A DNA stretch of 64,000 nt, from NCBI RefSeq assembly GCF_000819565.1, contig NZ_CP004393.1, positions 3,286,001 through 3,350,000 on the forward strand. Direction: 5' to 3'. Position numbers and translations under genes: made by a program. The stretch is from Celeribacter indicus (lineage in GTDB: Bacteria > Pseudomonadota > Alphaproteobacteria > Rhodobacterales > Rhodobacteraceae). The notes below the pieces were generated by a model. The model made no database searches and had not been told where the DNA came from. It saw only the letters and a list, made by a program, of their open reading frames with translations. This document shows, in pieces, positions 33,425 to 42,700 of the stretch (its first letter is position 1; every line of letters starts with the position of its first letter).

Positions 33425-33814
33425 ATGTTCGACACCATCTGCAAGAAGGACGACAAGATCACTGTTCTGGCCGATCACCATATCGCCAACCGCCGCCTCT
33501 ACAGAGAGCGCATCTGGAAGCCCGCCCGCGCCATGCACGAGGAAGTCGGCTCCTACGCTGCGTGGCGGCGGGTTCTGGTCGAGATCGAGGATTATGACGG
33601 TCGGCTCTACTATCCCGATCAGCGCCCGTTCCGGCACCCGGAAATTCACGACCTGTTCCCCGATGTCGGCAACCGCTGGATGGGCCTCTTCCTTGAAGCC
33701 GCGCCATGCGGCAGCGCCCCGAAGCGCTATGCCAGCCCGATGACCTACAACCGCATCCGCATGATCGAACTGTATTGTCGCCTCTACAGTGCGATGGAAG
33801 GTGCCGAAGCGTAA
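33425..33814 (+). CDS. Unrecognised 129-residue protein
   Basis: It starts MFDTICKKDDKITVLADHHI and continues WKPARAMHEEVGSYAAWRRV, then LYYPDQRPFRHPEIHDLFPD and SPMTYNRIRMIELYCRLYSA. Aromatic- and Arg-rich, soluble, no recognised family. GAGAAAG lies a few bases before the ATG. A strong terminator follows its stop, so it is a single-gene unit between two leftward genes. Confidence 0.6.
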   Translation: MFDTICKKDDKITVLADHHIANRRLYRERIWKPARAMHEEVGSYAAWRRVLVEIEDYDGRLYYPDQRPFRHPEIHDLFPDVGNRWMGLFLEAAPCGSAPKRYASPMTYNRIRMIELYCRLYSAMEGAEA

Positions 33815-33834
33815 TCCCGCCGCCGGACGACCAG

Positions 33835-33867
33835 AAGCCCCGAGCGCCGTCCGCGCCTCGGGGCTTT
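33835..33867. terminator. Bidirectional intrinsic terminator
   Basis: AAGCCCCGAG (33835-33844) pairs perfectly with CTCGGGGCTT (33857-33866) and is followed by T bases. It separates the convergent genes ending at 33814 and 33874. Confidence 0.8.
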
Positions 33868-33873
33868 CCACGT

Positions 33874-34296
33874 TCAGAGCATCCACCGCAGCAGCGCCCA
33901 GAGACCATAGATCATCGCAGGCCAGACAAGTGGCAGCGGCCAGCCCAGCCAGACAGGAAGCGCGAAGAGGGCCAGCCAGAACAGCCCCCGTGCCAGAAGT
34001 TCCGGCCCTGCGGGGCCGTGAGTAGCGATGCGCTGCGGATGATGATCGCCGCGCGCCAGTGCATCCGAGACATCCGGCAGATCGATCTTGCGCAAGTTCG
34101 AGACCTGGCGCACCTGCCAGAGCTTTGCGGCGCTCCACAGTGCCGAGACCAGCAGCGGGATCGGCCCGACATATCCAATTGCCAGCGCATAGTACGGATG
34201 GAAGAGCGGCAGGTTGATGAGGCCGCGCAGCATGATGGCAAGCGCGGCGTAGCCGAAGATGACGTTGGCGGCGGTCAGGAGGATGAATTTTCCCAT
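33874..34296 (-). CDS. Small membrane protein downstream of the coupling-protein gene
   Basis: A 140-residue protein with about four hydrophobic segments (FILLTAANVIFGYAALAIML; YALAIGYVGPIPLLVSALWS; a C-terminal FWLALFALPVWLGWPLPLVW). A soluble loop in the middle begins AAKLWQVRQVSNLRKIDLPD. The ATG at 34296 lies four bases after the coupling-protein stop, with GGGTGAGG as overlapping ribosome-binding site, so translation is coupled. The coupling protein here lacks its own membrane anchor; this protein could serve as anchor or partner (inference). Confidence 0.65.
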   Translation of the reverse strand: MGKFILLTAANVIFGYAALAIMLRGLINLPLFHPYYALAIGYVGPIPLLVSALWSAAKLWQVRQVSNLRKIDLPDVSDALARGDHHPQRIATHGPAGPELLARGLFWLALFALPVWLGWPLPLVWPAMIYGLWALLRWML

Positions 34297-34300
34297 GGCC

Positions 34301-35848
34301 TCACCCCACACTCAGATAGTCGCCAAGCAGCGCGCCGAGCGCCAGGCCGGGGGTCGTGAAATCCACCGCGCGCGTGATCGGCTGGCCCGCGCGCGAGGGG
34401 TGGATGTCGTAGAGCGGCCTGCCGCTTCGGTCGCGAAAGCGCTTTTCGAGGAAATAGACCGGGCGATAGCCGATGACGGGCCGTGCAGCCGCAAGGGCGA
34501 TGACCTGCACGGACGGGTGAAGGCTCATCAACTCGTCGGGTGTGATTAGGCGGCGCGGCGTAGATGAATCCGAGGCCGAGCGGAAAGCCGGATCGCCCAG
34601 CAGCCGCCCGCGCTCCATCGCGCTGTCGAGGCTGAGCTGGTGCAGGCTGGTCTGCCCGCAGAGCGCCGAGAGGTAATCCGCCGTGAAACGGTCATTGGTG
34701 CCGAAACACTGGATCAGCGCGCTATTGGCGAGGAAGCTCTCCCAGCGGTTCTTGTACAGTTCCTTGAGTTGCGTGAAATCCTGCACGACCATGACGAACT
34801 GCATGCCGAAGCCCGCCATCAGGCCAACCGCTTGCTCAATGATGGCCATCCGCTCCAGCGTGGCCATCTCTTCCAGCAGGAACATCACGGGCGAGGACGG
34901 CTTTTGGGGGAGCGTCGTGATGCTGGCGATCAGCGCCCCGATCAGCACACGGAGGAAGCGCCGCGCCGTCCCGATCCGCCGGGCTGGCAAGACAATATAG
35001 ATGCTGGTGTTCTCTCCGATACTCCGGGGGTCGAAATCGGAGCCCGAAAGCGTATCCGCTATGCGTGCGCCTTCCAGAAAATGCGTGTTGCGGTGCGCGG
35101 TCGAGATTACGCCGGATAGTTCGCGCTCTTCCTTGTTGTCGATCCGCCCGCCTGCGGCCTTCACCAGATCAAAGGGCGAGGCGAGCATCTGATCGATGAG
35201 GCTGCGAAATTCTTCGCGGCCCGCGTTCAGGGCCTGCCGCACAGCCTTGAGGCTGGCAGTGCCATGTTCGGAGGCATGGAGCAGGAAGCCCGCGATCAGG
35301 CTGGCGGCTTCGCCTGACCAGTGTGAATCCGAGCCGCCGTCAGGGATGACGATGCTATCGGCGGCCAGCATCGCATCATCGAAGGCATCATCGCCGAAGG
35401 GCTGGATTTGGGCGCACGGATTGAAGGCGGAGCGATCCATTCCAAGCTGACTGGCCGCCACGTCAAAGGGATCGATCAGGATGACGTTCTGACCCAGCAC
35501 GTCACGCCTGTATCTGGCCGTGATCAGGGCGAGCTCGCCGTCCTTGATGTCGAGCACGATTGCGCTGCCGGAATGCTCCAGCAGACGCGGGATCGCGCCC
35601 GAGACGCCTTTGCCGCCGCGCGTCGGGGCGACAATCAGCTCGTGCCTGTCGCCGCCATAGCTCACGCGCACCGCGCTTCGCCTGGCATCGCTGGCCGGCA
35701 AATAGCCCAGTGTATGACGTCCGCCAGGGCCGTAGCCCCGCGCGATGAGATGGGCGGCATCCGCCCAGCTCGCAGAGCCATGGCTGTCTGGATCGAAGCT
35801 CCAGAGCCGCCGCTGGGCCTGCTCTTTTTTCAAGTCGCGCTGCATCAT
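34301..35848 (-). CDS. VirD4/TraG-like type IV coupling protein
   Basis: A 515-residue P-loop ATPase. ELIVAPTRGGKGVSGAIPRL (about 70-89) has Walker A; SAIVLDIKDGELALITARYR and VMFLLEEMATLERMAIIEQA (Walker B) follow. GFGMQFVMVVQDFTQLKELY and IQCFGTNDRFTADYLSALCG are the TraG/VirD4 sensor blocks. These proteins connect the relaxase-DNA complex to a mating channel. N-terminal transmembrane helices are absent, as in some mobilizable elements. The first of two adjacent ATGs (35848) overlaps the stop of the VWA gene (ATGA), placing it in one operon with three envelope-type genes. Confidence 0.9.
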   Translation of the reverse strand: MMQRDLKKEQAQRRLWSFDPDSHGSASWADAAHLIARGYGPGGRHTLGYLPASDARRSAVRVSYGGDRHELIVAPTRGGKGVSGAIPRLLEHSGSAIVLDIKDGELALITARYRRDVLGQNVILIDPFDVAASQLGMDRSAFNPCAQIQPFGDDAFDDAMLAADSIVIPDGGSDSHWSGEAASLIAGFLLHASEHGTASLKAVRQALNAGREEFRSLIDQMLASPFDLVKAAGGRIDNKEERELSGVISTAHRNTHFLEGARIADTLSGSDFDPRSIGENTSIYIVLPARRIGTARRFLRVLIGALIASITTLPQKPSSPVMFLLEEMATLERMAIIEQAVGLMAGFGMQFVMVVQDFTQLKELYKNRWESFLANSALIQCFGTNDRFTADYLSALCGQTSLHQLSLDSAMERGRLLGDPAFRSASDSSTPRRLITPDELMSLHPSVQVIALAAARPVIGYRPVYFLEKRFRDRSGRPLYDIHPSRAGQPITRAVDFTTPGLALGALLGDYLSVG

Positions 35849-37029
35849 GGCTGCGCGCCTGCCGTTGAGGCATCCCCGCAAGGCGTCTGCCGCAGCACCG
35901 TCTGGCTGGTATAGACCTCACGCACAACGTTGAAGAAGCGCGGCAGCTCTGCCCGCAAATCCCCGTCATGGCCGATATAGCTGTCGGCCAGGGATTTGAG
36001 GAAGCGCTCTTCGTCACCGCCGAGGAAATAGACGAAGGTGACGACATCGCCCTTGGCTGCAATGACCGAGGCCTCACGTTCAAGGTTCCGATTTACCTTG
36101 CCATCGGTAATGATGATCACGGCACGCTGATGGTCTTGAAGAGCGCTTTGGTTCATCCAGTCATAGAGATGAGCCAGCGATCCGAAGAGATCGGTTCCGC
36201 CGCCAGCTTGCAGGCCGCCCATCGGGAAGTGCCTTGCCCGGCATTGGAAATAGCCGAAACCTTCACCCGGATCGAAGCTGGCAGTCCCTTCCGAGAATGC
36301 CCCGACCAGGCATCCGGCGCGGTTCGGCAGCGCATCGACAAAGCCGCGTGCGGCGTCCCGCATCTCGTCCATGTGCCCCGCCATGGAACCCGAGCGATCC
36401 ATCAGCACCGCGAAGGTCATCGGGATGCTGGCGGGACTGGCCGGGGCATAGACATCCTGGGTGATCTGCTCGGGCGCGCTGATCACCTCTTCGGTGAAGC
36501 AGAGTTTTTCGCCGCCCGTGCTGTAGAGCGCGAGCGTACCTTGCGGCGGGTCGATCACGTTCCCCGCGTCATCACGGACGAGCGCCGTGATGATGAGGCC
36601 CTGATCGTCCCTGGCGATATGGGTGATTTCGGCCGAGCCGCCGGAGAAGGCCAGCACGATATCATGCTCCGCATTGATATCGTAGCCGCTGGCGATCACC
36701 GCCCCGAAATCATCGACCATGCGGATCGAGGCGACCATCTCCAAAACCCGCGCGCTCGGCACGAGCGCCGGATCGGTGCGGATGTTCAGGAGCACATCGC
36801 CCCTGAAATCCACCCAGCGCTGCACGCTGAGATTGGCGGAAGACTCTTGATCAACGCGCGGGGCGAGACGAAGGCGGGCGGTGCCGCCTCCGCTCTGCTC
36901 TTGCAGACCGATGGTGACTGGAGCGCCGCCGGAACGCTGATCATCGATCCGCACGGGGCTTTCGGCCAACGCCGCACCGCCAAGGAGCGAGGCGAGCGCC
37001 GACGAAAGAAGGAGAGAACGTACACACAT
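35845..37029 (-). CDS. Exported von Willebrand factor A (VWA) protein
   Basis: A 394-residue protein with a signal peptide (MCVRSLLLSSALASLLGGAA then LAES). The N-terminal ~190 residues are beta-rich. A VWA domain follows from about residue 205: TFAVLMDRSGSMAGHMDEMR has an intact MIDAS DxSxS, with LQAGGGTDLFGSLAHLYDWM and AVIIITDGKVNRN as the remaining metal-site blocks. It is likely periplasmic or surface-bound and may mediate protein contacts. It is translationally coupled to the coupling protein and follows a second exported protein, so it probably belongs to transfer or attachment. Confidence 0.8.
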   Translation of the reverse strand: MCVRSLLLSSALASLLGGAALAESPVRIDDQRSGGAPVTIGLQEQSGGGTARLRLAPRVDQESSANLSVQRWVDFRGDVLLNIRTDPALVPSARVLEMVASIRMVDDFGAVIASGYDINAEHDIVLAFSGGSAEITHIARDDQGLIITALVRDDAGNVIDPPQGTLALYSTGGEKLCFTEEVISAPEQITQDVYAPASPASIPMTFAVLMDRSGSMAGHMDEMRDAARGFVDALPNRAGCLVGAFSEGTASFDPGEGFGYFQCRARHFPMGGLQAGGGTDLFGSLAHLYDWMNQSALQDHQRAVIIITDGKVNRNLEREASVIAAKGDVVTFVYFLGGDEERFLKSLADSYIGHDGDLRAELPRFFNVVREVYTSQTVLRQTPCGDASTAGAQP

Positions 37030-37032
37030 GGC

Positions 37033-37734
37033 TCAGTCCCTCCCCAGAATGTTGCCGAGATTGCTGCGCGTGCGCGCGTTATCCATCAGGTCGAAATCCA
37101 GCGCCCCGGAGGTGACGCGATCCAGAGCGCCCGCGCTTTCCAGATGCTCCAGCGCCATCTCATCCTGATCGGCGTGGACATTCAGAAGCCGCAGGAAGCT
37201 GGCGTCCATCGCCAGACTTCCAAGCTGCACTTCTACAGGTACGGCCTGGGGCAACGTGATCAGCCCGTCCCCGTCATCGCAGGGGTATCCTGCATGGATG
37301 AAGGGGCCGATCCCGATTAAGCGCAGATCGTCCGGCCTTGAGATGCGCACATTGTTGCGCACCTCCTGCCAGGCCAAGGTCAAGTCCGAGCAAGTCGGAC
37401 GGACTTGAATGGCCTCGATAACCTCCGCGCCCTGCGCATAGAGCTGTTCCGGCGTGCCCGACCATGTGATTTCGGTCGGGTTGGCCGAGGTGATGATATG
37501 GATTGTGCTGTGCTTCGTCGCCCGCCTGCGGCGCAGGTCCGTCAGTTCGCCCAAGGTAGACCGTGCAGCTTCCATCTGGCTTTCGGGGTCGGTGACGACG
37601 CCGCCGTTTTCGATGACGACGAAGAAGGTCGGTGCCATCGCGTCATCGCCGCCCCAGGCATTCGCGGGCAATGCAGATTGCAGGGCGAGCAGCCCGGCAA
37701 GGACGACGGAGGAAAGAAGAATTCGAGCAGTCAT
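37033..37734 (-). CDS. Exported protein in the VWA-coupling-protein operon
   Basis: A 233-residue protein with a signal peptide (MTARILLSSVVLAGLLALQS, cleavage near NA/W). The mature part has FFVVIENGGVVTDPESQMEA, IHIITSANPTEITWSGTPEQ and DLTLAWQEVRNNVRISRPDD. The alternating hydrophobic strands and helices could be a Rossmann/VWA-like fold without the DxSxS metal site. No family recognised. It ends three bases before the VWA gene start. Confidence 0.65.
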   Translation of the reverse strand: MTARILLSSVVLAGLLALQSALPANAWGGDDAMAPTFFVVIENGGVVTDPESQMEAARSTLGELTDLRRRRATKHSTIHIITSANPTEITWSGTPEQLYAQGAEVIEAIQVRPTCSDLTLAWQEVRNNVRISRPDDLRLIGIGPFIHAGYPCDDGDGLITLPQAVPVEVQLGSLAMDASFLRLLNVHADQDEMALEHLESAGALDRVTSGALDFDLMDNARTRSNLGNILGRD

Positions 37735-37737
37735 GGG

Positions 37738-38358
37738 TCAGCCTTTCTGAATGAGAGAGCGGGAGGCGCGCACGGTGAGCAGCGCCAGCACGGTGTTGAC
37801 GAGGGCGATCAGGAGAGCCACGAAGATGCCAAGCCCCTGATTCTGGGCGAGGAAATCCATCATCGGAGATGCATCTTGCGAGCCCCCGAAGGGATTGGGG
37901 GCGGTCTCCTGGGCGATCAGGGTGTAGAGGTTGACCACCTCCAACGCGATCACCGCGCCATAGACGATCCCCGCCATGCCCGCCTTGACGCGGTTCATCG
38001 GGCTGGCGAGCCATGCCCTCGGGTCTTCGTGGATGTTTTCGTCCAGCACCGCCGACCAGATCATCATCGGCACGGCCACGGAAAACACGGCCAACAGGAA
38101 GGCCAGCAGGTGCGAGACGGTCATGTCCTCATCGATGACGCAGAACAGGCCGCCGAAGCCCGGCAGGTCGCAAAGGTACTGGCCGGAGATCAGCCCCATC
38201 GTCTCGGTGTAAGTCGAGGCCAGCAGCACCAGCATCGACAGCTCTAGTAAAGCAGCCAAGACGAAGGCTGCGATCTGCTTGAAGCGAGGACCGCCGCCAC
38301 CAGGCAGGTAGGATTCGGGCGGGAGGGGAGAAGGACGAAGAGGTTTCATAGTGGGCAT
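37738..38358 (-). CDS. Membrane protein heading the VWA-coupling-protein operon
   Basis: A 206-residue protein with about four transmembrane segments (QIAAFVLAALLELSMLVLLA; VSHLLAFLLAVFSVAVPMMI; GMAGIVYGAVIALEVVNLYT; IFVALLIALVNTVLALLTVR) after a Pro-rich N-terminal tail. An in-frame ATG at 38349 is an alternative start. Family unknown. It starts the leftward gene set that continues through two exported proteins, the coupling protein and another membrane protein with almost no spacing. Confidence 0.65.
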   Translation of the reverse strand: MPTMKPLRPSPLPPESYLPGGGGPRFKQIAAFVLAALLELSMLVLLASTYTETMGLISGQYLCDLPGFGGLFCVIDEDMTVSHLLAFLLAVFSVAVPMMIWSAVLDENIHEDPRAWLASPMNRVKAGMAGIVYGAVIALEVVNLYTLIAQETAPNPFGGSQDASPMMDFLAQNQGLGIFVALLIALVNTVLALLTVRASRSLIQKG

Positions 38359-38676
38359 TTCTCATCAGGTTGCGTTGAGCGCCCTCGTTTGGGCGTGGCT
38401 CACACATGGGATAAGAAGGACCCGCAGGCCTTGTAGCGGCCTGCACCTGCGGCGGAAACGGATCGGAAATCGCTTCGCCAAACGGGTGTTGGATCAGGCT
38501 TTATTTAATGAATCAGAGAAGCTGTGCTGCTGCCTTTTCGTGCTTTCCAGAATTGGCGCTCGCAAACGCCCGGAACCGAACATATTTGGGGTTGAAATGC
38601 GAATAGAGCCGAACTTCCTTTTAAAGTCAGCGTATTACTTGATATCCTGAGTAAGTATTTCCGGGCAGGAGGACGC
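38359..38676. other. Divergent regulatory region, possible res site of the resolvase
   Basis: No gene is seen. Close to the resolvase start the DNA turns AT-rich and has the dyad TTACT(10 bp)AGTAA around 38635-38655. Serine resolvases bind such dyads in a res site just upstream of their own gene. The region must also hold the promoter of the leftward membrane-protein operon. Confidence 0.4.
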
Positions 38677-39273
38677 ATGGATGTATGGCCATTGATCGAC
38701 GTACCGGGGCGCAAGATCGGCTACGCCCGCGTGTCCACCAAGGACCAGAAGCTGCGCATGCAGCGTGACGGACTGGTCGCGGTTGGGTGCGAGCGCATCT
38801 ACGAAGACCACGGCGTTTCTGGAGCGACATCGAGCAGGCCTGGACTTGACGAGCTTATGGCCGACATCAGGAGCGATGACGCCATTGTCGTCTTCAAGCT
38901 CGACCGGTTGGGGCGTTCCGTCCTGCATCTGGCCGATCTTCTGACGCGGCTTCGGGCGGAGAATATCCACTTCTGTAGTCTGAGCGAGGGGATTAACACG
39001 ACGACACCCGGCGGGAAGCTAGTCTACCACATTTTCGCCGCCATGGCGGAGTTCCAGCGCGAGATCATCGCCGAGAACACCCGCGCGGGGCTTGAAGCGG
39101 CGAGGAAGCGCGGCAAGTCCCTCGGGCGTCCGCCCACGCTGGACATCGAGATTGTTCTGGAAGCCCACCGCGCTGTTCAGCAGGATGGGGCGAGCATCGC
39201 CGAGACAGCGCGCCGCCTCGGCGTCAACCGCACAACGCTTGGCCGTGCTTTAGAGCGGATCGAAGCGGAGTGA
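38677..39273 (+). CDS. Serine resolvase/DNA invertase
   Basis: A 198-residue small serine recombinase. GRKIGYARVSTKDQKLRMQR carries nucleophile Ser20; FKLDRLGRSVLHLADLLTRL and MAEFQREIIAENTRAGLEAA are the catalytic and dimer-helix blocks. It ends in a DNA-binding helix-turn-helix (ASIAETARRLGVNRTTLGRA). This is the Tn3-resolvase/Hin architecture. AGGAGG lies close before the ATG. It may resolve multimers of the excised element or invert a local segment. The dyad just upstream is a candidate site. Confidence 0.93.
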   Translation: MDVWPLIDVPGRKIGYARVSTKDQKLRMQRDGLVAVGCERIYEDHGVSGATSSRPGLDELMADIRSDDAIVVFKLDRLGRSVLHLADLLTRLRAENIHFCSLSEGINTTTPGGKLVYHIFAAMAEFQREIIAENTRAGLEAARKRGKSLGRPPTLDIEIVLEAHRAVQQDGASIAETARRLGVNRTTLGRALERIEAE

Positions 39274-39296
39274 CCATCACGCGCTGGCCATGGGCA

Positions 39297-39614
39297 TCAG
39301 AGGGCAAAGTCCTTAAGGCTCTTGCCCTGCGCCAGACCGTCCTTGATCCATTGCGGCTGACGGCCGCGCCCGGACCATGTGACCTCGGGGTTCTCGGGGT
39401 GACGGTATTTGGCCGGGAGCGCAGGCTTCTTTGAACTGCCCGAGGGCCGCACCAACTCGTCCAGTGTGAACCCCGCTTCTTTCGCCACAGCCTGCGCGGC
39501 CGCCAGGGCTTCCCGCCGCTTCCGCTCCGTATAGTCGTCTATCGCCTTGGCCACGTCCTTTTGAAGCGTTTTCAACTCTTCAAGGTCCAGCTTGCTCAAG
39601 TCGATATTCGCCAT
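39297..39614 (-). CDS. H-NS/HvrA-family nucleoid protein
   Basis: A 105-residue protein. The N-terminal half is a coiled-coil oligomerisation region (LSKLDLEELKTLQKDVAKAI followed by DDYTERKRREALAAAQAVAK). The C-terminal half carries the H-NS DNA-binding motif (KYRHPENPEVTWSGRGRQPQ, then WIKDGLAQGKSLKDFAL). The GRGRQP loop inserts in AT-rich minor groove. Mobile elements often carry such proteins to silence their own AT-rich genes. It lies next to the AT-rich LamG-protein gene. The start at 39614 removes an unrelated upstream extension. Confidence 0.93.
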   Translation of the reverse strand: MANIDLSKLDLEELKTLQKDVAKAIDDYTERKRREALAAAQAVAKEAGFTLDELVRPSGSSKKPALPAKYRHPENPEVTWSGRGRQPQWIKDGLAQGKSLKDFAL

Positions 39615-39700
39615 CTTCGCCTCTCGGTCGGTGTTCGCAAAAATCTTACAGGACGCGCGCAAGGTCTTGTCAAGACATGGAAAGCACGGTGCCCTTAGTC

Positions 39701-42700
39701 CTACGGGCCACGCTTTCCGATGGCGATCCAACGCGCGCCGTCACAGAACTGGACGACATCATGGCTGGTGTTGTAGATCATCTGCCCTTCAATTCCGTAT
39801 GGGTTTGCGCAGCGCGGGGCCGGGCCTTTGCGCACGCAGCGTGTTCTAGTGTTTGTGTCATTCTTACCCCATCCATAAATCGATCCGGTTCCCAAATGTT
39901 GTTTGTTTGCGTTTGTAGAAGATACCTCCGATGAAGACCAGTATAGTGTATGCGTGAAACCGTGCGTTCCTTCGGGGTTTCCATCAGATAGATTTTCAAA
40001 CATTCTGTTGAGTTCTGCACGCGCGGGTAAATACCAATCTGAGTAACCGCTAAAATTCAAATTTGCACAGTATTGCGCCGCCGGATAGCTTGCTCCAAGC
40101 CCCAATAGAAATAGTGTATTAGCCCGTCCGGTTCTGCAACTTGCTTGAGAGTGCGGCGACACACAATTGACCATAGAAGTGTCCGTAGATGGACCCCAGG
40201 TAAGAATTTCCGTAGACGAATCGTGGGGCGCCGCATACATCTCCACATTTCCATCAGGGCTTAAGCCGGCATAGATCGTTCCATCATCACAGACATCGCC
40301 AATACTCGGACAGCCTTCTGGGTCGTCCAAATTTTGCCCCACGGGGCCTGCTTGATTAAACAGAACTTGAATTTCCGCTTCGGTCAGGGCCCGGTTATAG
40401 AACCGTACCTCATCAATCATACCTGGCCAGAAGGTCGCGGTTCCCGCCGTGTTGCCACCGATTAGCAAGGCGTTGTTGTTCTGGGTCAGGGCTCCAGTGC
40501 TGGGGTCGGTGTTGGTGTTGTCCATCACGCCATTGTTGTAGATGCCCGAGAATGACGTGCCGTCATAGACCAGAACCACATGCTGCCAGCCATCATCGTT
40601 CAGCGTCGTCGTATCGGCCAAGCGGTATGGATTGCTTGTCCCGTCCAGCCGGTAAGCGAGACCGTTTCCGTTGCCGTTTCGGGTGATGCTGTAGCCGTTG
40701 TTCGAGGCATCACGTTTGGCAAGCAGCGCGTGGCCACTCACCGTCATTGCGTTTGTTGTGTGCCAAAGCGAGATGGAAAACGGGCCACTGTCAAAGGCAG
40801 ACTCGTTGGCTACCTCCACGTAATCATCCACGCCATCGAACAGGAGCGCGCCCCCATGGACACCTTTCGGCACCCAAACCGGGCCGCCGTTCAACGTGCC
40901 ATTGTTGCCACTCACCGAGTCCTCTGCCGTCGCACCCTCACCCTCATCAAAGGCCCAATGACTGACAAGTCCACCTGTACCCGCTACTTCTCGTGACGCC
41001 TTGCGAACGCAACGGGCGGGCAAATTATTACCTTTCCATCCCTCATGCCAAAAGTGGCCGGTGGAAGCATTTACAGTCCAGATGTAGCTTATCGTATCTG
41101 ATTCCGATGAACTCCAGTAGTAGTCACTGGTGTTAAGGTCGCTTCCAACAGCGTCATGCATCTGATGAATCACGTAAAACTCCGCCCTTGAAGGCAGATA
41201 CCAGTCATCGTTTCCGTGCGCCGACAAGTTCAGACAATAGCGAGGAACAGTTTGGACATCAGCCATTGCCGCCAGAGCTGCGGTGTTGGCCTCACCCGCC
41301 CAGCACTGTTCGTTCGAGCCGCCGCTATCACACACTTGATTACCCGTTTCCGAAAACGCACCAAAAGCGCCACTTGTTTCAAATGCTGCGGATGTCATGT
41401 ACATGGGTACGTTCCCATCAGGCGTGGTCCCGACATAAACCGATCCATCGGAGCAAATGTCACCTACATTCGGACAGGCAAGGTCCGGGAACCCACCATA
41501 GATCGGGCCGCGATCTACCTCCGCCCATTCCGGGGTCATGGAGACAAAGCGGTTGCCGTCAAAATACTCCATCCTGCGGTGGTTGCTGTTGTAGCGAATG
41601 CCGTCGCGTGCTTGGTAGAGTTCATTTATTTCGATAACTGTAAGGGGGCGGCTATAAAGACGTACGTCATCAAAATCCGTTCCGCCATTTCCATGTGCAC
41701 CACCTAATGATCCAAACTTAAAATTACCATTTGTTGTAGTCATTGATTGGGTAGAGCTTCCTTTTAGCACTCCATCTACATAAACATAAAATATTGTTCC
41801 ATTATATGTAAGTGCTAAATGTTCCCATTTGTCAGCCAAACTGGTAATATTCCAAACATCCCAACGCGATGGGGACCAGATACTTGTATTGCCCCTTATT
41901 TCTAAAACTCCACCGCCTTCAAATAAACTTTGATAGGAGAAATCTCTTTTTAACCACATCGTCACAGAAAATGGGGGGTTTGTACCTATAGGGAATACGT
42001 TCGACACTTCAATGCGGTTTCCCGAATTATCAGGAGGCGAGTTCGCAAAATCAATATGTGAACCTATAGGCGAAGGAACGCCATAACCAGCGATTGTTCC
42101 GCTTCCTCCTAATAATGCTCCATTATTACCATTGCCGCTACTATCGTAAATTGTTGTTCCGCTTGTTTCATCCAGCCTCCAATGCCCGATAAGGCCGCTG
42201 GGGACGACTTGGGTGCGTGGGGTGTAAGGTGAGGATGTAGCGGAACTCAATGTTCCGACTTCCGTAAAAGCGCCGCTTGTTCCTTTGTTGATGTGCCAAT
42301 GATCCGTATCACCCGAGAGGAATATATCCGGCGCGCCGCCCGTGGGTAGGGAGCCATCATTTCCCAGAAACACCGGATTGCGGGCGGAGTTTATAAACTT
42401 TTCTCGATTTTCGCTGAGGGAGAGGTCGAGATATGTTCCGGCGTCAAACCAGAATTCCGCTAGATTGGCGTCGAGAGCATGGGTAAAGGTGCCACCGATT
42501 TCGATGCTATTTGCGGTTGAGGCTGGGAACACAGTATTGGTATGCGTCTGCAATCCCGCCGAAGCATCCTCACCATTAATATACAAGTGGCGTCTGTTCG
42601 GATCACTTAGGTCTACACTCGCGAGGTAGTGATACCATCGCCCGGCCCTCAATTGCCCTGGCGTTGAGCGAAATCTCAATATCTCGCTACCGCCCGCATC

